A stretch of DNA of 15,384 bases. Source: Bog-159 sp035541265 (GTDB lineage: Bacteria > Acidobacteriota > Terriglobia > Bryobacterales > Bryobacteraceae). The stretch is taken from NCBI GenBank assembly GCA_035541265.1, contig DATKNQ010000195.1:1-15384 (forward strand), read 5' to 3'. Each line of letters opens with the position of its first letter. Position 1 is the stretch's first letter. The position numbers and the translations under genes were made by a program. This document shows positions 8,301 to 14,816 of this stretch, piece after piece. The notes under the pieces are model-generated. The model worked only from the letters and a program-made list of their open reading frames with translations, ran no database searches and was not told the DNA's origin.

Positions 8301-8477
8301 ATGATCATCGGCATGGCTCCCATGGCCATGGGGCTGGGTGAAGGTGGAGAGCAAAACGCGCCGCTGGGCCGCGCCGTGATCGGCGGCCTGCTGTTTGCCA
8401 CGGTCGCCACGCTATTTTTCGTTCCGACCGTTTTCGGCCTGATTCACGGAGCCAGAGAGAAATCGCAACAAGATTGA
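5340..8477 (+). CDS. RND-family efflux permease (AcrB/MdtB-like, HAE type)
   Basis: This 1045-residue inner-membrane pump has the usual RND layout: TM1 (about 11-30), a large periplasmic loop with DIFPNI, TM2-6 (about 335-490), TM7 (about 532-552), a second periplasmic loop and TM8-12 (about 880-1035). VGILVDDATVEIENIERN in TM4 supplies the proton-relay pair Asp401-Asp402. In TM10, however, GVATANSILMV puts Ala947 where AcrB has Lys940, so the usual Asp-Asp-Lys relay is incomplete. The protein lacks the CusA metal motifs I would look for, so export of hydrophobic compounds or solvents is more likely than of copper; the substrate is not readable. The start is ATG 5340, with AAGGGA 7 bases upstream. 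It is the first gene of a three-gene operon with its adaptor and outer-membrane channel. Confidence 0.93.
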   Translation: MWIVRVALNRPYTFVVLAMLILILSPLVILRTPTDIFPNIAIPVVSVIWNYDGFVSQEIADRLVTINERSITTTVNDIEHMESQSYNGVGVIKLFFRPSVEISTALAQVVAICQTQLRQLPPGTTPPLILTYNASTVPVLQIGLSSTRLSEQQLFDLGSNTIRTQLATVQGASIPWPYGGKPRLVSIDLDSPAMQAKGLSPVDVVNAVSAQNLILPSGTAKIGPLEYQVEMNGSTQTINELNNLPVKTVNGATTYIRDVAHVRDGFSPQTNIVRQDGHRSALLSVYKTGSASTLAIVHDVREALTNMAGALPPELKVTPLFDQSIFVRAAVQGVIREALTAACLTAAMILIFLGNWRSTLIIAISIPLAILVSVICLSVLGETMNLMTLGGLALAVGILVDDATVEIENIERNRLLGKDLREAILHGAQEIAVPAFVSTLCICIVFVPMFFLSGVTRFLFVPLAEAVIFAMLASYLLSRTLVPTMVMFLLRHHNLHEEPGFWGRFHHGFENGFERLRDSYRNTLAACMQHAGWFIAAFLLVCVASLGFVPVLGQDLFPQVDAGLMRLHIRARTGLRIEETARLTDEIENTIRTMIPASDLDTMLDNIGLPYSGINLSYSNAGTIGTPDAEILVSLKEHHRPTDEYVKLLREQLPRRFPSTQFFFQPADIVTQILNFGVPAPIDVQIAGSDETGNYNLARQLANRIRAIPGAVDVHVQQANDAPTLDLDVDRTFAQTVGLSQRDVAQNLLVSLSSSFQTAPTFWLNPRTGISYNVAVQTPQYRVDSMKALIDTPIRTPSSPNPQILGNLASFRHINQPAVISHYNVQPLLDVYASVQGRDLGGVARDVRRVAARLQKELPRGSHLTISGQVSTMAQSFAGLSAGVAMAIVLVYLLIVVNFQSWLDPFIIITALPGALAGITWALLLTHTTLNVPSLTGAIMCVGVATANSILMVSFARERMDEGMPAREAAVAAGHTRMRPVLMTALAMIIGMAPMAMGLGEGGEQNAPLGRAVIGGLLFATVATLFFVPTVFGLIHGAREKSQQD

Positions 8478-8486
8478 AATTACCTT

Positions 8487-9695
8487 ATGTCTACTCAAGA
8501 GACGCCATTACTGGAACCCGAACCCGAGATCGTCAACCGTCCGTCCAGCGGAACCAAGCCCTGGTTGGTCGCGGCGACGCTGGCCATCCTCGGCTTGCTG
8601 GCCGCCGGCGCGCTGAGTATCAAGGCGCGGGCCAAGGAGCAGGCCGCTTTGTCCACCGAAACCGCGCGCCTGGCCGTGACCACGGTAGCCACCGGTTTCC
8701 CGAAGCCCGAGCCGCGCTCGAACGAGCTGGAATTGCCCGGCACCGTGCAGGCGTACACCGAGTCGCCCATCTACGCCCGCACCAACGGATATCTCCTCCA
8801 CTGGTACAAGGATATCGGCGCGGCGGTCCAGAAGGGTGATCTGCTGGCGGATCTGGACACACCCGAAGTGGACCAGGAGCTCTCGCAGGCTCAGGCTGCC
8901 CGGCAGCAGATGGTGGCGGCGCTCGAACTGGCGCGCACCAGCGCTGACCGCTGGCGTGAATTGCGCCGGACCGATTCGGTCTCGCAGCAGGAGCTGGATC
9001 AGAAGACCAGCGACTACGCGCAGGCGCAAGCCAATCTGGCCGCCGCGGATGCCAACGTGCGCCGCTTGCAGCAGCTCGAATCTTTCAAACACGTTTACGC
9101 CCCGTTCTCCGGAGTGCTCACGCGCCGCAATGTCGATATCGGTGCGCTGGTGAATGCCGGCAACGGCGGATCTGGCAATCAGTTGTTCAATCTGGCGCTG
9201 ATCGATCCCTTGCGCGTGTACGTCAGCGTGCCGGAAGCCGACGCGCCCAGCATTCGCGTGGGCATGCATGCCTGGATCGCGCTCGCCGAATTTCCCGCCT
9301 CGCGTTTCGGAGGCACGGTGGTGCGGACGGCGAACGCGATCGACCAGAATACGCGCACCCTGCTGACCGAGGTGGATGTACCGAACAAATCGGGCCGGCT
9401 TCTGCCCGGCGCTTACGCGCAGGTACATTTCAACGTGCCGGTGAACGGCAGGCGCTTGTCCGTGCCGGCCAGCGCCATGCTGTTCCGGTCGGAAGGGCCC
9501 TCGGTGGCCGTAGTGGGGCCGGACAATCGCGTGCGATTGCATCCCATCGTGATCGGCCGCGACTTTGGCACCAGCCTCGAAATCCTGCAAGGCGTCAGCG
9601 CGGACGATCGCGTGGTGCAGAATCCGCCGGACTCGCTCGAAAACGGCCAGCTCGTGCATGTGGCCGTCAACGGGTCGGAGCACAAGCCGTCATGA
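8487..9695 (+). CDS. Periplasmic adaptor (membrane fusion protein) of the RND pump
   Basis: This 402-residue adaptor is of the AcrA/MdtA/HlyD type. A cytoplasmic N-terminus of about 24 residues precedes one transmembrane anchor (about 25-44); there is no lipobox, unlike AcrA. Next come the first half of the lipoyl domain (GTVQAYTESPIYARTNGYL, then VQKGDLLADLDTPEVDQEL), an alpha-helical hairpin rich in Ala/Gln/Glu (about 132-200), the second lipoyl half (VYAPFSGVLTRRNVDIGALV) and the beta-barrel and membrane-proximal domains. It should bridge the permease and the outer-membrane channel. It begins 9 bases after the permease stop with no strong Shine-Dalgarno, suggesting translational coupling, and its stop overlaps the next start (ATGA). 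Confidence 0.93.
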   Translation: MSTQETPLLEPEPEIVNRPSSGTKPWLVAATLAILGLLAAGALSIKARAKEQAALSTETARLAVTTVATGFPKPEPRSNELELPGTVQAYTESPIYARTNGYLLHWYKDIGAAVQKGDLLADLDTPEVDQELSQAQAARQQMVAALELARTSADRWRELRRTDSVSQQELDQKTSDYAQAQANLAAADANVRRLQQLESFKHVYAPFSGVLTRRNVDIGALVNAGNGGSGNQLFNLALIDPLRVYVSVPEADAPSIRVGMHAWIALAEFPASRFGGTVVRTANAIDQNTRTLLTEVDVPNKSGRLLPGAYAQVHFNVPVNGRRLSVPASAMLFRSEGPSVAVVGPDNRVRLHPIVIGRDFGTSLEILQGVSADDRVVQNPPDSLENGQLVHVAVNGSEHKPS

Positions 9696-11158
9696 AACGT
9701 GCGTCTATAGCGCTTGCGGGCGCCGCCGTACTGCTTTCCGCGTGTCACCCGGTCGGGCCGGATTACCATACGCCGCCCGCGCCGCAGCCGGCGGCGTGGC
9801 ACACTGTAGGTCCCTGGCGTCCGGGAGATCCGAAGGATCAGATTCCGAAAGGCGCGTGGTGGGAGATCTTCCGCGACCCCGGCTTGAACCGCCTGGAGAC
9901 CCAGGTGCTCGCCGCGAATCAGGACCTGGTTTCGGCGCATGCGCGATTGCAGCAGGCCCGTGCGATGGCTTCCGTAGCGCTCAGCAACTTCTATCCGCAG
10001 GTGAATGCTTCACCGTCGTACCAGCGATTCCGGCTCTCGGGCGATCGTCCATCTTTGGGTGGCGTGGTCACTGGTCCGATCACGCAAAACGCCTGGGAGT
10101 TGCCGTTCGTGCTGAGTTACGAGCCGGACCTGTTCGGGCGCACCAGGCGCAGCGTGGAGGCGGCCAATGCGTCCTATCAGGCCGCCGCGGCGGATTTCGA
10201 AAATCTGAAACTGGTGCTGACCGGTGAGACTGCCGCCGACTTTTTCACGCTCTGCGAAGTGGACGCCGAGATCCGCATTCTGGACGACACGGTAGCCTCG
10301 TTCGAAAAGGCCGAGGCGCTCATCCAGAATCGTCATGACGGCGGCCTCGCTTCCGGACTCGACCTGGAGCAGGAGAAGGCCCTGCTCGACGCGACGCGCA
10401 CGCAGGCTACCCTCGAGCGTCGACTGCGCGCCAATTACGAACATGCGCTGGCCGTGCTGTGCGGTGCTGCGGCGCCGGATTTCCGGGTGGGCGCCGGTTC
10501 TCTGCAGAAGTACCTGCCGGTGATCCCCACCGGTGTGCCATCCGATGTTCTGGAGAGGCGCCCGGATATCGCGCGCGAAGAGCGCCTGATGGCTGCCGCG
10601 AACGCTCAGATCGGCGTGGCGAAGTCGGCCTACTATCCGAGCCTGCAGCTTGCCGCCAGCGCCGGCTTTGAAAGCACGGGCTTGGGGAGCCTGTTCTCGC
10701 TGCCCAGTTCACTGTGGGCCATCGGTGCGACACTGGCGCAGCCGATTCTCTCTGGCGGCCGGATTCGTGCCGGTGTGGATTTTACCAACGCGGGCTATCA
10801 GGATTCCGTCGCGCAATATCGCCAGACTGTGTTGGTCGCGTTTCAGGAAGTGGAGGATGCGCTGGCCGGACTGCAGGTTTTCGCCGGAGCGGCCCAGTCA
10901 CAAGACACCGCTGTCGCCGAGTCACAACGCGCGCTCAATATCGCGCTGAACCGTTACACCGGCGGCTTAGTCACTTACCTCGATGTAGTTACCGCGCAGC
11001 AGACCTTGCTTTCCAATCAACGGGAGGCCACGCAGATTCAGGGTAGCCGGTTAGTGGCCTCCGTGATGTTAGTGAAAGCGCTCGGCGGAGGCTGGGATGC
11101 GCGGAGTTTGGCCGGCCTGGCTGCTAAGCCCGATTTGAAGACTACCTTCGCGCCGTGA
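9692..11158 (+). CDS. Outer-membrane efflux lipoprotein (NodT/OprM-like)
   Basis: This 488-residue protein starts with a lipoprotein signal whose lipobox is LLSAC (Cys18), followed by the HPVGPDYHTP signature common in NodT/OprM proteins. Two outer-membrane efflux repeats can be seen. The first begins near NRLETQVLAANQDL, the second near VLERRPDIAREERLMAAANAQIGVAKSAYYP, each with long helical segments for the TolC-like tunnel. It completes the tripartite pump with the two genes before it. The ATG at 9692 overlaps the adaptor stop by four bases, so translation is coupled. Its length is ordinary for the family. Confidence 0.94.
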   Translation: MKRASIALAGAAVLLSACHPVGPDYHTPPAPQPAAWHTVGPWRPGDPKDQIPKGAWWEIFRDPGLNRLETQVLAANQDLVSAHARLQQARAMASVALSNFYPQVNASPSYQRFRLSGDRPSLGGVVTGPITQNAWELPFVLSYEPDLFGRTRRSVEAANASYQAAAADFENLKLVLTGETAADFFTLCEVDAEIRILDDTVASFEKAEALIQNRHDGGLASGLDLEQEKALLDATRTQATLERRLRANYEHALAVLCGAAAPDFRVGAGSLQKYLPVIPTGVPSDVLERRPDIAREERLMAAANAQIGVAKSAYYPSLQLAASAGFESTGLGSLFSLPSSLWAIGATLAQPILSGGRIRAGVDFTNAGYQDSVAQYRQTVLVAFQEVEDALAGLQVFAGAAQSQDTAVAESQRALNIALNRYTGGLVTYLDVVTAQQTLLSNQREATQIQGSRLVASVMLVKALGGGWDARSLAGLAAKPDLKTTFAP

Positions 11159-11174
11159 TGTCGCGGTATTCCGT

Positions 11175-11185
11175 GAATTCGTGAG
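11175..11185. repeat. Second copy of GAATTCGTGAG (shared with 5212-5222)
   Basis: This is an exact 11-base copy of the right part of the near-palindrome before the pump operon. Here it lies 17 bases after the outer-membrane gene stops and 64 bases before the GG of a -24/-12-like sequence, against 75 bases at the first copy. It sits in the loop of a weak hairpin (ATTCC 11168-11172 with GGAAT 11186-11190) that has no T-tract. It may be a regulator site; a chance repeat is not excluded. Confidence 0.35.
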
Positions 11186-11201
11186 GGAATGTCGGACAGT
11201 C

Positions 11202-11243
11202 TCGCGACCGGCGATTCATAAGGGTTGACAAACCGGGTCGCGA
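11202..11243. repeat. Inverted repeat TCGCGACC ... GGTCGCGA around a TTGACA
   Basis: TCGCGACC (11202-11209) and GGTCGCGA (11236-11243) are perfect inverted repeats separated by 26 bases. The spacer contains a consensus-like -35 box TTGACA at 11225-11230, but no -10 box at the right distance. The arrangement resembles an operator in front of the aldo/keto reductase gene. Without a T-tract it is not a convincing terminator. Confidence 0.4.
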
Positions 11244-11246
11244 AAG

Positions 11247-11263
11247 CTGGCCGCATACTTGCA
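11247..11263 (+). promoter_or_regulatory. Candidate sigma-54 (-24/-12) promoter before the aldo/keto reductase gene
   Basis: CTGGCCGCATACTTGCA matches TGGCAC-N5-TTGCA at 9 of 11 positions, with GG (11249-11250) and GC (11261-11262) at the required 12-base offset. The expected start of transcription, near 11274, is only 2 bases before the ATG at 11276, so the mRNA would be nearly leaderless. That is unusual and lowers confidence, though the ATG also lacks a good Shine-Dalgarno. Confidence 0.4.
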
Positions 11264-11275
11264 CTCAGTGAAGAC

Positions 11276-12256
11276 ATGATTTACAGACCTCTCGGACAAT
11301 CTGGAATTACAGCTTCCGTGGTAGCGCACGGCACCTGGGCGCTCGGCGGGTGGATGTGGGGAGGCACCGACACGCAGAAATCGGTGCGCTCGATTCAGGC
11401 TTCGCTGGACGCCGGCGTCAATTTTATCGATACGGCTCCCGCCTATGGCTTGGGTCTCTCGGAGCAGATCGTCGGCGAAGCGATCCGCGGACGCCGCGAT
11501 AAAGTAATCGTGGCTACTAAGTGCGGCTTAGTCTGGCACACCGCCAAAGGCACTTACTTTGTCGATCAGGATGGCACTCGCATACACCGGTACTTAGGAG
11601 CGGAATCCATCCGGTACGAAGTCGAACAGAGCCTGCGCCGGCTGGAGACTGACTACATCGACTTATACCAGACACACTGGCAGGATGCGACCACGCCCAT
11701 CGCGGAGACCATGGCCGCGCTGCTCGGGTTGAAGCGCGAAGGCAAGATCCGGGCGATTGGCGTCTCGAACTGCACGGTAGACCAGGTGCGGCAATATCGC
11801 GACGTGGGCCCGGTGGACGCCGTGCAAGAGAAGTACAGCATGGTGCGCCGCGAAATGGAACTGGATTATCTGCCGTACTGCGCGCAAAATCGCATCGGCG
11901 TGCTGGCCTATTCGCCGTTGGCCAACGGCTTGCTGACAGGCAAGGTCGATCCCGATCGCGTTTTTCCCGAGGGCGACCTGCGCCGGAACAATCCGCTGTT
12001 CACCCGGGAGTCGCGCCTGCGCGCCGCCGAAATGCTCGACACGCTCGGCCCGGTGGCCCGGAAGTACAATCTCACAGAGGGACAGTTGGCGATCGCCTGG
12101 ACGCTCGCACAAACGGGAATTACACATGCACTCGTTGGCGCCCGCGACGCCCGCCAGGCGGCGGAGAATGTCGTGGCGGGTAGCGTCTGTCTGTCCGCGG
12201 ATGACCTCAAAATCGTCACGGACGCAGCTCAGAGTTGGGCTTTAGTGGAGGCATGA
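11276..12256 (+). CDS. Aldo/keto reductase
   Basis: This is a 326-residue NAD(P)H-dependent oxidoreductase of the AKR superfamily (TIM barrel), cytoplasmic, reducing aldehydes or ketones or oxidising sugars. The catalytic tetrad is visible: Asp52 and Tyr57 in IDTAPAYGLG, Lys82 in VATKCG and His134 in YQTHWQD. IGVSNCTVDQV and the C-terminal GITHALVGARDARQAAENV are the usual barrel and cofactor segments. The ATG at 11276 begins the canonical YRPLGQSG strand; an in-frame TTG at 11225 would add unrelated residues. The substrate is unknown. A well-placed GAGGAGG after its stop leads into the sugar dehydrogenase gene 15 bases on, so the two are probably co-transcribed. Confidence 0.92.
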   Translation: MIYRPLGQSGITASVVAHGTWALGGWMWGGTDTQKSVRSIQASLDAGVNFIDTAPAYGLGLSEQIVGEAIRGRRDKVIVATKCGLVWHTAKGTYFVDQDGTRIHRYLGAESIRYEVEQSLRRLETDYIDLYQTHWQDATTPIAETMAALLGLKREGKIRAIGVSNCTVDQVRQYRDVGPVDAVQEKYSMVRREMELDYLPYCAQNRIGVLAYSPLANGLLTGKVDPDRVFPEGDLRRNNPLFTRESRLRAAEMLDTLGPVARKYNLTEGQLAIAWTLAQTGITHALVGARDARQAAENVVAGSVCLSADDLKIVTDAAQSWALVEA

Positions 12257-12271
12257 GGAGGGGTAAAGACG

Positions 12272-13612
12272 ATGAAATTTCTGCGTTCTCATTTGTTGTT
12301 CGCGACCATAGTGTGCGCGGCTGCCGGCTTCGCGGTTGGTTTTCGCGTATTGCCGTTACTGTCGGGAGGCACGCCAAAGGCGGCCGCGTCAGCGCCGCGC
12401 GCGCCGTTTACCGATTTTTTACATGAGCAGCCCGGCGCTATGCGCAAGATTACGGTAGCGGATCTGCCGGCACCTTATGATACGCCATCGGCCGACAATC
12501 GCCCGCATGCCGTGCCCCGGCCGGCGGATGCCTGGCCGAAGGCCCTGCCTGGATTCACCGTCACCACGTATGCGACCGGCCTCGAGAATCCGCGCCTGGT
12601 CCGCCGCGCACCGAACGGCGATCTGTTCGTGGCCGAGAGCGGACCTGGGCGCATCCGCGTGCTGCGCGGCATCGGCGCGGATGGCAAAGCGCAAACGGTT
12701 GAAGTCTTCGCCAGCGGTTTGTCGCAGCCTTTTGGCATCGCGTTCTACCCGCCGGGTCCCGATCCACAGTTCGTGTACGTGGGCAACACGGGTTCGGTCG
12801 TCAGATTTCCCTATCACAACGGCGACCTGAAAGCCACCGGTCCAGCGCAGATGATCGTGCCGGACATCCCTTCAGGCGGCCATCTCACCGGCGGCGGCCA
12901 CTGGACGCGCGATATCGCCTTTACACCCGACGGTAAGAAGATGTTCGTCTCGGTGGGATCGCACTCGAACGATGACGACGCCGACACGCATCCGCAGGAG
13001 TTCCATCGCGCCGATATTCTGGAATTCAGTCCGGACGGCAGCGGCGGCCGCATTTATGCTTACGGCATCCGCAACCCGGTGGGCATCACCATCAATCCCA
13101 CGACTGGAGAATTGTGGGCGTCTGTGAACGAGCGCGATGGCCTGGGCGACAATTTGGTTCCCGATTACATCACGCACGTGCAGCCAGGCGGCTTCTACGG
13201 CTGGCCCTGGTTCTACATGGGCGGTCATCAGGACCCGCGCCAGCAGGGCAAGCATCCGGAATTGCAGAACAAAGTGACCACGCCCGATGTCCTGCTGCAG
13301 CCGCACAACGCCTCGCTCGAAATGACCTTCTATGAGGGCCAACAGTTCCCGGCCGAATATCGCGGCGATGCTTTCGCCGCCGAGCACGGCTCCTGGAACA
13401 AGTCCGTTCGTGTGGGCTACGAAGTCATCCGCGTGCCGATGAAGAACGGCCATGCCAGGGGCAATTATGAGGACTTTTTGACCGGCTTCGTGACGCCCGA
13501 TGGCGGCGTGTGGGGCCGGCCGGTCGGTGTCGCGTTCGCGACGGACGGTTCGCTCATTGTGACTGACGATGGATCGAACACCGTCTGGCGGGTCAGTTAT
13601 TCGGGCAAGTAG
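12272..13612 (+). CDS. PQQ-type glucose/sorbosone dehydrogenase family protein, membrane-anchored
   Basis: This 446-residue protein starts with an uncleaved-looking signal anchor (about 7-30), so it faces the periplasm. From about residue 92 it forms a six-bladed beta-propeller of the GSDH family: NPRLVRRAPNGDLFVAES, QPFGIAFYP, GGHWTRDIAFTPDGKKMFVSVGS (His210), YGIRNPVGITINP (Arg267-Asn268, like the PQQ-binding Arg of soluble glucose dehydrogenase) and a last blade GRPVGVAFATDGSLIVTDD. These enzymes oxidise aldoses or sorbosone with PQQ and often Ca2+. The substrate and the electron acceptor are not deducible, and no PQQ biosynthesis gene is in the window. AGGAGG lies 10 bases before the ATG. 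The low-complexity linker at about 31-45 is typical of a tether. Confidence 0.85.
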   Translation: MKFLRSHLLFATIVCAAAGFAVGFRVLPLLSGGTPKAAASAPRAPFTDFLHEQPGAMRKITVADLPAPYDTPSADNRPHAVPRPADAWPKALPGFTVTTYATGLENPRLVRRAPNGDLFVAESGPGRIRVLRGIGADGKAQTVEVFASGLSQPFGIAFYPPGPDPQFVYVGNTGSVVRFPYHNGDLKATGPAQMIVPDIPSGGHLTGGGHWTRDIAFTPDGKKMFVSVGSHSNDDDADTHPQEFHRADILEFSPDGSGGRIYAYGIRNPVGITINPTTGELWASVNERDGLGDNLVPDYITHVQPGGFYGWPWFYMGGHQDPRQQGKHPELQNKVTTPDVLLQPHNASLEMTFYEGQQFPAEYRGDAFAAEHGSWNKSVRVGYEVIRVPMKNGHARGNYEDFLTGFVTPDGGVWGRPVGVAFATDGSLIVTDDGSNTVWRVSYSGK

Positions 13613-13640
13613 TTTCCAGCGGATGATACAATCCCGGTTG

Positions 13641-14816
13641 ATGAGAATCACCGCTATCGATACATACATCGCAGGCAACCCCTGGAAGAATTGGGTATTC
13701 GCCAAAGTCTCTACGGACGAAGGCATCCACGGCGTGGGCGAAGGCACCGTGAACTGCTTCGCCAAGACCGTCGAGGCTGCCATTCACGAGTTGACGCCGC
13801 TGGTGATCGGCATGGATCCGTTCCAGGTGGAGACCATCTCGCAGCGGCTGATTCGGGATGTGTACACCGAGGGCGCTCAGATTCACATGTGCGCGGTGGC
13901 GGCCATCGAGATCGCGCTGTGGGATATCATTGGCAAGGCCTGCAATCAGCCTATTTATAACTTGTGGGGCGGGCAGTGCCACGAAAAGCTGCGCGCCTAT
14001 GCGAATGGCTGGTATCGCGGGCCGCGCACGCCCGAGATGTTCGCCGCGAAAGCGAAGACGGTGGCCGCGCGCGGATACACCGCGCTCAAGTTCGACCCGT
14101 TTGGGGCCGCCTGGCGCTACCTTTCGCGCTACGATTTCGACCTGGCGGTAGACATCATCCGCGCGGTGCGCGATGCGGTGGGGCCGTCCGTGGATTTGTT
14201 GATCGAAGCGCATTGCCGCTTCAACGTCGCCACGGCCGTGGAGTTCGCCGAGGCCATCCACCAGTTCCGCCCAACCTGGTTCGAAGAGCCGGTGGCGCAC
14301 ACCAATATCGCGGCGATGGTGGAGGTGGCGCGGCGCAGTCCGGTGCCGATCGCCACGGGCGAAAGTCTCTCGACCAAGCAGCAGTTCGCCGAGTTACTGA
14401 AGCACGACGTGGTGAACATCCTGCAGCCCGAGCCGCTCAATCTCGGCGGGCTGTTTGCCGCGCGCAAGATCGCCGACATGGTCGACGCGCATTTCGGCAT
14501 GATCGCGCCGCACAGCGCGCAAGGTCCGGTGTGTTCCGCGGCGTGCGTGCAACTCAACGCTTCGCTGCCCAATTTTTTCATTCACGAGCTGTTCGACGAG
14601 TTCAACGAGCCCTGGGAGCAGGATATCGTGACCAACGCCGTGCACCAGGTGAACGGTTACATCGAGGTTTCCGGCCGGCCAGGATTGGGCGTCGATCTGA
14701 ACATCGAAGAGATCCTCAAGCATCCATACCAGCAGGAGAACTATCTGCCGCTCTTCAAGCCAGGATGGGAGAAGCGGGAACGGCAGGTGCAAGCCGCGCC
14801 GGGCACAGGCGATTGA
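13641..14816 (+). CDS. Mandelate racemase/muconate lactonizing family enzyme, probable sugar-acid dehydratase
   Basis: This is a 391-residue enolase-superfamily enzyme. Metal ligands occur at Glu189 (IEAH), Glu215 (FEEP) and Glu241 (GES), each 26 residues apart. His191 lies two after the first ligand, and His291 (APHS) lies 102 after it. This spacing equals that of E. coli galactonate dehydratase (Asp183, His185, Glu209, Glu235, His285), with Glu264 in place of the dyad Asp258. ManD-type dehydratases share part of this pattern, so the call is a sugar-acid dehydratase of unknown substrate. A KFD (150-152) stands where racemases have KxK. ATG 13641 begins the usual MRITAIDTY strand; the ATGs at 13623 and 13569 would add unconserved residues. 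It follows the GSDH gene by 28 bases, in which TACAAT (13627-13632) could be a weak -10 box. Its last 62 bases overlap the convergent nuclease gene. Confidence 0.88.
   Translation: MRITAIDTYIAGNPWKNWVFAKVSTDEGIHGVGEGTVNCFAKTVEAAIHELTPLVIGMDPFQVETISQRLIRDVYTEGAQIHMCAVAAIEIALWDIIGKACNQPIYNLWGGQCHEKLRAYANGWYRGPRTPEMFAAKAKTVAARGYTALKFDPFGAAWRYLSRYDFDLAVDIIRAVRDAVGPSVDLLIEAHCRFNVATAVEFAEAIHQFRPTWFEEPVAHTNIAAMVEVARRSPVPIATGESLSTKQQFAELLKHDVVNILQPEPLNLGGLFAARKIADMVDAHFGMIAPHSAQGPVCSAACVQLNASLPNFFIHELFDEFNEPWEQDIVTNAVHQVNGYIEVSGRPGLGVDLNIEEILKHPYQQENYLPLFKPGWEKRERQVQAAPGTGD

Noticed and set aside
8508..9683. 391-codon minus-strand open frame opposite the adaptor gene
   Set aside because: Antisense shadow of the adaptor; composition skewed and no motif.
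5212..11185. The two GAATTCGTGAG copies as attachment sites of a mobile element carrying the pump
   Set aside because: No integrase or transposase, no change in base composition and no longer flanking repeats; a regulatory explanation fits better.
11225..11275. In-frame TTG start for the aldo/keto reductase giving 17 extra residues
   Set aside because: The extra residues are not part of the AKR fold, and the ATG at 11276 starts exactly at the conserved first strand.
13569..13640. Earlier ATG (13569) for the dehydratase gene
   Set aside because: It would overlap the end of the sugar dehydrogenase gene and add unconserved residues before MRITAIDTY.
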